From Perognathus longimembris pacificus (lineage: Eukaryota; Chordata; Mammalia; Rodentia; Heteromyidae), in contig NC_063167.1 of assembly GCF_023159225.1 (NCBI RefSeq), positions 22,757,360 to 22,821,359 of the forward strand: 64,000 bases of DNA, in the 5' to 3' direction. How positions within the stretch are numbered: position 1 is the stretch's first letter; each line of letters opens with the position of its first letter. The notes below the pieces were generated by a model that was not told the DNA's origin, did no database searches, and was given only the letters and a program-made list of their open reading frames with translations. Shown here piece by piece: positions 1-64,000 of the stretch. The translations under genes and the position numbers were made by a program.

Positions 1-1800
1 ACTCATATAACTAGCTAAAGCCACAGGCATGAACGTGGTATACACCTAGCAGATTCAAATTCATAGGAGAGGGAACAAAACCTAAAGTGACAAAAGAATA
101 TCAAATATTTAATGTTATTTTTGGCTATTTTAATAAGAGGGAGAAAACCAAGAGAGGAAGATGGACAGTCAACAGAGAGGAAGAAAGCAGTCAACAACAT
201 TAACTGCCATAGGGATGTGGGGTGGGTTTTAAAAATTTCTTTTTGGTTGGTTGTCTTTGCTTTTGTCTAGTATTGAACAATATAACTGAGGTCATTTTTA
301 TCATCTCAAAAACAAGCAATGAGAAAAGCAATTTAAATAAGCTAAGACTAGGACTTCCAGGTTGTTCATCACAAGCACTACTTCATTCAGCATGCTCCAC
401 TTCTTAGGAGATACTTGTCAAAGAATTAAAAAAAACAAAACTATTTTCCTACCCAGCTTTATAGATAATGTTGTAGTGCATTAGAGATAGCTCTTAGTTT
501 TCTGTATTTTTATGACTTGTCTTCTCCAGAAAAAGTGAACCTGTGAGAGCAGAAACTACATTCTATTCGTTTTTTGTCATCAAGGCAGTAGTGTGTATCA
601 AGATATTAATAGAGAATATGAGTAAAATGAGTTAGAAAACTGGTTCGTGAGTGTGGAGGAGGAAATCAAGAAGTTATATTAAGTGCACGGTATGGACTCG
701 GCATTCCTGAATTTTCAGGTAAGCAGAATTAACCGGTTATCATCTTTCCCACTTTCACCTTAACTTTGAAAGTTATTTGTCTTTGTACCTTAAGCTGGTA
801 GTACAGTTCTCAAGCACGCAAGTTCTAGCATTCTTCCACAGTAGTGGATCACTGTTGTTTCTGTACACTGGGGGAAGATGGTTCAGGACCCAGTGAGAAA
901 ATGCCACCAGCAGCCATTGTATATGACATGGGCCTAACATTACTCTGGAGGCCAAGTGTTGTGACTTTTCATCAACAAGCCACCCTGTGACTCTCACCTG
1001 CCAGATTCCCTTGGGAAAGAGGCCAGCTAGACTTGTTCTCCATTTCAGCAAAGGTTAGGGAGGTTGGTTGAACATAGAACAGATGTTTCCCAGTTAAAAT
1101 ATGACAAGATTTGTGACCTCAAGTAAATCAGACATAAGGAATTTAATAAAGGGAATAGAAGATTACCATTACAGCAAATTTTACTCTAAGCTAGTTTTAG
1201 AATGGAGTGGGTTTGGCTGTTGATTGTTCTCAGAGACTTGGAGCCCAGGGCCTGCACTGTCTGATCCTTGAACCAAGTTTTGAGTGAAGGCTTTTTCTTG
1301 CACCCCTGAGTCTCTTCAGAACTGGTTGAACAGCCTTCCAGCTGCTCTGTTAATTGGCAAAATACATCCTAGAACATTCTTGTCTCTCAAGTACACTGGA
1401 GTGGAGTGAGGCTGGGTATTTACTGTTGGATGTGTCTTGGTTTAGACCAAAAATGTAATGCATTTAGGGTCTGGTAGCTAAAGGAAAGGGTTATACTACA
1501 AGAAGAGTTCTGAGACTGGGCCATTCCCAAGCTGCTGTCTGCAGTGCTTAAATGGAAAGTAGCGCTAATTTGGAAAGTTGGCTGTTTCATTCCTAGCTTT
1601 CCAGACATTTATTCCTCTGGCTATAGGTTGAGGAAAGTTGGCAGGTAAGCCAGTGCAGTATATACAAATCATGACGGAGGCAGTTCTTCAAAGCAGTCAC
1701 ATCAAAGAGGAGCAGGAAAAGTAAAAGTTTCTGGGGAATGAGGTACATTTTGAAGTTCACTTATACACAACTGCCTTTTCTAGCACCATATATAAGTTTT
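1..1800. other. Upstream unique sequence, possible AGO1 3' UTR or intergenic
   Basis: No recognised repeat and no convincing exon was seen. In mammals AGO1 lies directly upstream of AGO3 in the same orientation with a short gap, so the end of the AGO1 3' UTR could fall here. An AATAAA at 1145-1150 is the only non-repeat polyadenylation hexamer I noted. This placement is inference only. Confidence 0.25.
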
Positions 1801-1803
1801 TCA

Positions 1804-2056
1804 GGGGTGGGTGCTGGTAGTGCACGCCTGTAATCCTAACTACTCAGGAGGCTGAGGACTTCAGTTTGAAGCCAGCCTTGGACTGGAAAGTCCATGAGAC
1901 TCATCTCCAATTAACTGCCAAAAAAACAAAACAAAACAAAAAAACCAGAAGTGGAACTGTGTCTCAAGTGGTAGAATTCTAGCCTAGAGTACAAAAGCTC
2001 AAGGATAGCATGCAAGGGCCCTGAGTTCAAGCCCTCAGAATCAGCACCAAAAAAAG
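1804..2056 (+). repeat. B1-Geo composite SINE
   Basis: First of many copies of this type. The left part is 7SL/B1-like (GCACGCCTGTAATCCTAACT then GGAGGCTGAGG). The right part is the 'Geo' module (CCAGAAGTGG, CTCAAGTGGTAGA, GAGTTCAAGCC) found also at the end of IDL-Geo. It ends in an A-rich tail. Confidence 0.8.
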
Positions 2057-2220
2057 AAAAAGTTTTTCAGGCCTTTGGGCATACCCCGCAGAAACAAACT
2101 TCTATTTTGAAACTCCACCAAGTTAGCAATTAATATTGGATAATCTTTATAGGGGTGCCTAAAGAATTCCCCTATCTTCCAAAAACAGGAAGCTTTTTAC
2201 CCCTTAAAAGAGTAAACAGG

Positions 2221-2428
2221 GGGCTGGGAATATGGCTTAATGGAAGAGTGCTTGCCTAGCATGCATGAAGCCCTGGGTTTGGTTCCTCAGTACCACATAA
2301 ACAGAGAAAGCCAGAAGTGGCTGTGTCACTCAAGTGGTAGAGCACTAGCCTTGAGCAAAAGCAGCCCAGGACAGTGTCTAGGACCTGAGTACAAGCCCCT
2401 GGACTGGCAAAATAAAAATTAAAAATAA
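2221..2428 (+). repeat. IDL-Geo dimeric SINE
   Basis: The left half is ID-like (GCTGGGAATATGGCTTAATGG, CCTGGGTTTGGTTCC). The right half is the Geo module (AGCCAGAAGTGG, CTCAAGTGGTAGAGCACTAG, GGACTGGC) followed by an A-rich tail. This is the diagnostic Geomyoidea SINE. Confidence 0.85.
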
Positions 2429-2440
2429 AGACATTTTGAC

Positions 2441-2662
2441 CCAGGCACTGGTAATTCTGACTACTCAGGTGGCTGAGATCTGAGGATTGCAGATCAAAGC
2501 CGAGGCAGAAAAGTCCCTGAGACTCTTACCTCCAGTAACTACTCAGAAAAATCCCAGAAGTGGTGCTGTGGTAGAACACAACCCTTGAGCACAAATAGGC
2601 TCAGGGACAGTGCCCAGGCCTTGAGTTCAAGACCTGCAAAATAAAAACAATAAAAGGACATT
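2441..2662 (+). repeat. B1-Geo composite SINE
   Basis: A diverged copy directly after the previous IDL-Geo, with part of the Geo box A region deleted. Confidence 0.75.
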
Positions 2663-3155
2663 TCATATGCAGTGTTTTTCTCTTTGATATTTTAAAATTG
2701 GGAAGTTATTTTCAGTTGTAGGTACGTGAAGGAAGAAGATAATGTAGTTTGGAGTTCCCTCTCTTCATTAAGCCTATGATGGGTGACTATTAAGTGCTTT
2801 GAAATTGTAACCATAGTAAATACTTTGGTTATTCATAAATACATGGAAGATTATTCTCTGGGCTTTATGTAAGTTGCCTAATGTCAACAATGACCTCATA
2901 AGAGACCTACTCACATTAGGAAAGTGAGCCCAAAGTGACTAATTCAAATTCCCACGGTGAATGGGAGTGGGGTGGGGACTGAAATTTGTGTATTATATAT
3001 ATATGTGTATTATACACGTGTGTATCTATACACATATATACTTTTCCTTTAATATAGTTTAATTTTGAAAGGAAGCTTAAACGTGTTTTGAGGCATGGGG
3101 GACACGTCGTGAATTATTATTCAGCTAGTATAAAATAGTAATAGGTTTTACTAAA
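2663..3155. other. Unique AT-rich upstream stretch
   Basis: No gene or SINE was seen. An alternating purine-pyrimidine (TA/TG/CA) run lies at about 2995-3045. Confidence 0.4.
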
Positions 3156-3159
3156 ATGT

Positions 3160-3376
3160 TTTTTTTTTTTTTTTTTTTTTTTTTGGCCAGTCCTGGGGCT
3201 TGGACTCAGGGCTTGAGCACTGTCCCTGGCTTCTTTTTGCTCAAGGCTAGCACTCTGCCACTTGAGCCACAGGGCCACTTCTGGCCATTTTCTGTATATG
3301 TGGTGCTGGGGAATCGAACCCAGGGCCTCATGTATATGAGGCAGGCACTCTTGCCACTAGGCCATATCCTCAGCCC
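3160..3376 (-). repeat. IDL-Geo dimeric SINE
   Basis: A full-length copy with a poly-T (reverse poly-A) run at 3161-3184. It is the last repeat before the CpG island. Confidence 0.88.
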
Positions 3377-4340
3377 TAAAATGTTTTTAAATACTATTTT
3401 GGTCACACACCATGCGGGACCCAGTGTTCCTGTAAAGCTTGTGAGTGCTAGGGCACACCTTGAAATAGTGAACAGCAGACTGGGAGGAGGTTACCAGGGT
3501 CCGCAGGGTTCCCCACTGGAGGCTGGTGGTGCTGGGAGCGCCACGACGGCGTTCGCGGAAGCAAGAGCAAGTACGCTGTGGCCCGGAGCGGGACAGGGAG
3601 CCGGGTCCCGGGCGAGGGGGGCGGGGGGGCGGACTCGTGGCCTGGAGGGAGCCTTCAGACGGCGAAGAGAAGCTGTGGTAGGCTCGAGAGCTGGAAACCG
3701 ACCGGGCTCCTCTTCTGGAGAGAAGTTCCTCGACATGACGAGGCGCTGCTTTTTAGCACTGCACTGCGTTCCACCTCACAGTGCTTCCGTGATGCCCCGC
3801 TACTTTTCAAACTCCAGTCATTATTTCTCCTCCTCTCAGAGGGCCGGGGTGTCGGGGCTCGGTGGGGCGCCAGCCCCGGGCCGGCCGCTCCTCAGGTAGG
3901 CCCCGCCGGCCGCGACGTCTCCTGAGTAGCGCAGAGGACGCCGGTCCTTCGGGGCTGTCTCCGGCTCGCACGGCCCGAGGCGTCCGCCGGGCCACGTCGC
4001 GCACGCCCACGGCCCCGCCCCGGGTCGGCGTCCCCGCGCCGACGTCGCGCCCGTCGCGCTCCGGCCCGGCGGAACTGACGCCGACGGGCTTCCGGGGGCG
4101 GTGGCGGCGGCCCGCGGCCGTGGGGGAGCTGGAGCGAGCGTCGGCGGCCGCGGGCGACGCAAGTCCCGTACGCGGCTCTCCTCTCCGCGCCTCGCGCCCG
4201 GCCGAGCCGTCTCCCGGCAGCGACCTGGCCGGAGCTTGCGGAGTGCAGCGGCCTGGGTCGCCCCCGCCTCGCGCCTCCGCGCCGCTTCGCTCCCGTGGCG
4301 GGCGAACGTCTCACTCGGAGCGCGTCCCTCAGCTCCATGA

Positions 4341-62340
<58,000 letters not shown>

Positions 62341-62402
62341 ATTTTGGTTTCAACTTCTTGAGTTTTAGTAATAATTTCTTGTAAGCAACTCTTTTTCTTT
62401 CT

Positions 62403-63055
62403 TTCTTAGCAGTACTAGAGTTTGATTTTTTTTTTTTTTTTTTTTTGGCCAGTCCTGGGGCTTGGACTCAGGGCCTGAGCACTGTCCCTGGCTTCTTCTT
62501 GCTCAAGGCTAGCACTCTGCCACTTGAGCCACAGCGCCACTTCTGGCCATTTTCTGTATATGTGGTTCTGGGGAATCGAACCCAGGGCCTCATGTATACG
62601 AGGCAAGCACTCCCGCCACTAGACCATATCCCCAGCCCTAGAGTTTGAATTCAGGGCTGTATGCTTGCTAGTCAGGTGTTCTGCTGACCCACACAACTAA
62701 CCCTTTTTGTACTAGTTATTTTGAAATAGGTTCTCCCATTTAGGCCCACATCTGGACTACCATTCTCCTGTTTTATGTTTCTTACTGTAGCTGAGTGACA
62801 GGCACACACCACTATACCCAGCTTCTTCTGTTGAAGTAGGGGAAAGGTGTCTTGGGAACGTTTTTTTTGTCCCAGCTGGCCCAGAATTGCAGTCCTCCCA
62901 ATCTCAGCTTCCTATACAGTTGGAATGACATCATGAACCACTGGTCTCAAGAACTTTTTATCCTTGCTAGACCCAAACCAGAATCATCATGATTTCAGCT
63001 TCCCAAGTAGCTAGGATAGGATTACAGGTGTGAACCATCATACCTACCTTGGAAG
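62403..63055 (-). repeat. ID plus three B1 units, split by an IDL-Geo
   Basis: After the ID unit (62405-62425 and 62638-62705) come three minus-strand 7SL-like units at about 62710-62825, 62830-62945 and 62945-63055. Confidence 0.72.
62426..62637 (-). repeat. IDL-Geo SINE, nested
   Basis: CTAGAGTTTGA at 62415-62425 and 62638-62648. Confidence 0.93.
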
Positions 63056-63365
63056 CAACTTTAAAGAATGTTCTTTGGAAGCTTCACAAAGAGTGATCAT
63101 TCTGGTATGGTGGGGAGGTCTCAGTGCCATGTAAAAATCAAATTTGTTTATTTCCTTACTGAAATCAAAGTCAGTTTTCCATTTTTGAATCATGGCCCTT
63201 AATATAGGTTGCCCTGGGAGAAAGAGTATAGAAGCAGAGTGGTAAGCTGAAGCTGTGATCAGAATAATGTTGTTAAATCTCCTTTGCTCCAGGCACATAA
63301 CAGTTTTAAACAAGGCACAGACCAATAGACTAAGTTAGCCATTCTCAAAACCAAAATTGAATTTT
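63056..63365. other. Unexplained segment of intron 14
   Basis: A 93-codon minus-strand frame (63325 to 63044) is open across this stretch but has no domain I recognise and runs into the neighbouring SINE. It is probably chance or an old unidentified repeat. Confidence 0.3.
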
Positions 63366-63367
63366 AA

Positions 63368-63458
63368 GTGTGTGTGTTTGTTTTATGGTTTGAAGTTATA
63401 ATCTTGCACTTGCCAAGCAGGTACTCTACCACTTCAGCCATTCTACCAACCCTCCAAG
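63368..63458 (-). repeat. ID monomer with GT tail
   Basis: GGTACTCTACCACTTCAGCC is the box A complement. Confidence 0.65.
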
Positions 63459-63484
63459 ATTGACTTTTCCAATGATCAGTTTTA

Positions 63485-63585
63485 GGGGGGTTGGAGGCAT
63501 AGCCCAGGTGGTAGAGCACCAGCCAGTGAGCAAAAGCATCAGATACTGAGTTCAAGTCCTGATCTCAGACAAGGACAAAAAGGAA
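63485..63585 (+). repeat. ID monomer
   Basis: GGCATAGCCCAGGTGGTAGAG and CTGAGTTCAAGTCCTGATC. Confidence 0.68.
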
Positions 63586-63691
63586 TAACCAAATATCAGA
63601 TTTAGAACACCAGTACAACCCACTAAGACTCAAGATATCTTTTCTAAAACTTTGTAATAAGGAGGGAAAAATTCATGATTTTTAAAGTTTA

Positions 63692-63780
63692 TAAAGTAGG
63701 AATACGGCTCAGTGGTAGAGCATGTTCCTAGCATGTATAAGGCCCTGGGTTGAATCCTAGCACCACAAAAATAAAATGTA
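63692..63780 (+). repeat. ID monomer
   Basis: GGAATACGGCTCAGTGGTAG, AAGGCCCTGGGTTGAATCC, ending in an A-rich tail. Confidence 0.75.
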
Positions 63781-64000
63781 CATAACATAATCCTAGAATG
63801 GTGCTGAGGTCTTAATGGTTTCTGAGATGTGTTACTAAAATAGAAAAGAAAGGCATGGCTTGAATTGGTTGCCCCATTGTTCTTAATTCCTTTCTCTTAT
63901 TCTCATGTGCATGTCTTTTCCTTATCTAATTAATCTAGCTAAAAGAAGTAGAATTTAATTGTTAAATGTAAAGTACCAGGATACCTATGGAAAATAGTTT
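63781..64000. other. Intron 14 to window end
   Basis: No exon or repeat recognised; AGO3 exon 15 is not reached. Confidence 0.5.

Noticed and set aside
773..1608. Minus-strand frames of 62-92 codons upstream of the gene
   Set aside because: No domain, no splice context, and opposite to the expected AGO1/AGO3 transcription.
63044..63325. 93-codon minus-strand frame
   Set aside because: No recognised motif. It partly overlaps a B1 unit, and I could not distinguish it from chance.

Overview
This is a mammalian nuclear window, from a rodent of the superfamily Geomyoidea (kangaroo rats, pocket mice, pocket gophers). The order and superfamily are read from the interspersed repeats. Dozens of copies of a dimeric SINE with an ID-like tRNA-Ala-derived left half and a 'Geo' right half match the IDL-Geo family, which was described only from that group. 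Ancient proto-B1 elements, mammalian L1 remnants and LTRs fill most of the rest. The species cannot be named from the sequence.

One protein-coding gene is supported: the 5' three quarters of AGO3 (Argonaute-3, EIF2C3), on the plus strand. Fourteen coding exons run from 4341 to 62195. All have GT/AG introns, all phases agree, and there is no frameshift or stop, giving 614 of about 860 codons. They cover the N, linker, PAZ, linker-2 and MID domains and the start of PIWI, including the first catalytic aspartate (D598). The remaining PIWI exons and the 3' UTR lie beyond the right edge.

Layout: 1-3480 is upstream sequence that may hold the end of AGO1's 3' UTR (inferred from mammalian AGO4-AGO1-AGO3 gene order). 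3480-4900 is a CpG-island promoter with exon 1 (19 coding bases). A ~39-bp minisatellite (4400-4790) and a ~300-bp pyrimidine tract (4950-5260) follow at once in intron 1. Introns 1 (11.2 kb), 3 (5.0 kb), 5 (14.2 kb), 6 (5.8 kb) and 12 (6.0 kb) are packed with SINEs, often nested. Intron 5 also holds LTRs and a degraded protein-like sequence on the minus strand. Intron 11 ends in an antisense L1 that reaches the acceptor of exon 12.

No undescribed multi-gene system was found. The most interesting signals are in the repeats. The 'Geo' half looks like a second tRNA-derived, ID-like unit with its own box A and box B. The same Geo tail is attached to two unrelated heads (ID and 7SL/B1). Multi-B1-plus-ID composites occur several times. 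Two LTRs sit at the same point of a tRNA-like box A. Next to the coding exons, the promoter-proximal minisatellite, an out-of-frame AUG four bases before the AGO3 start, and the L1-supplied splice acceptor of exon 12 deserve a look.
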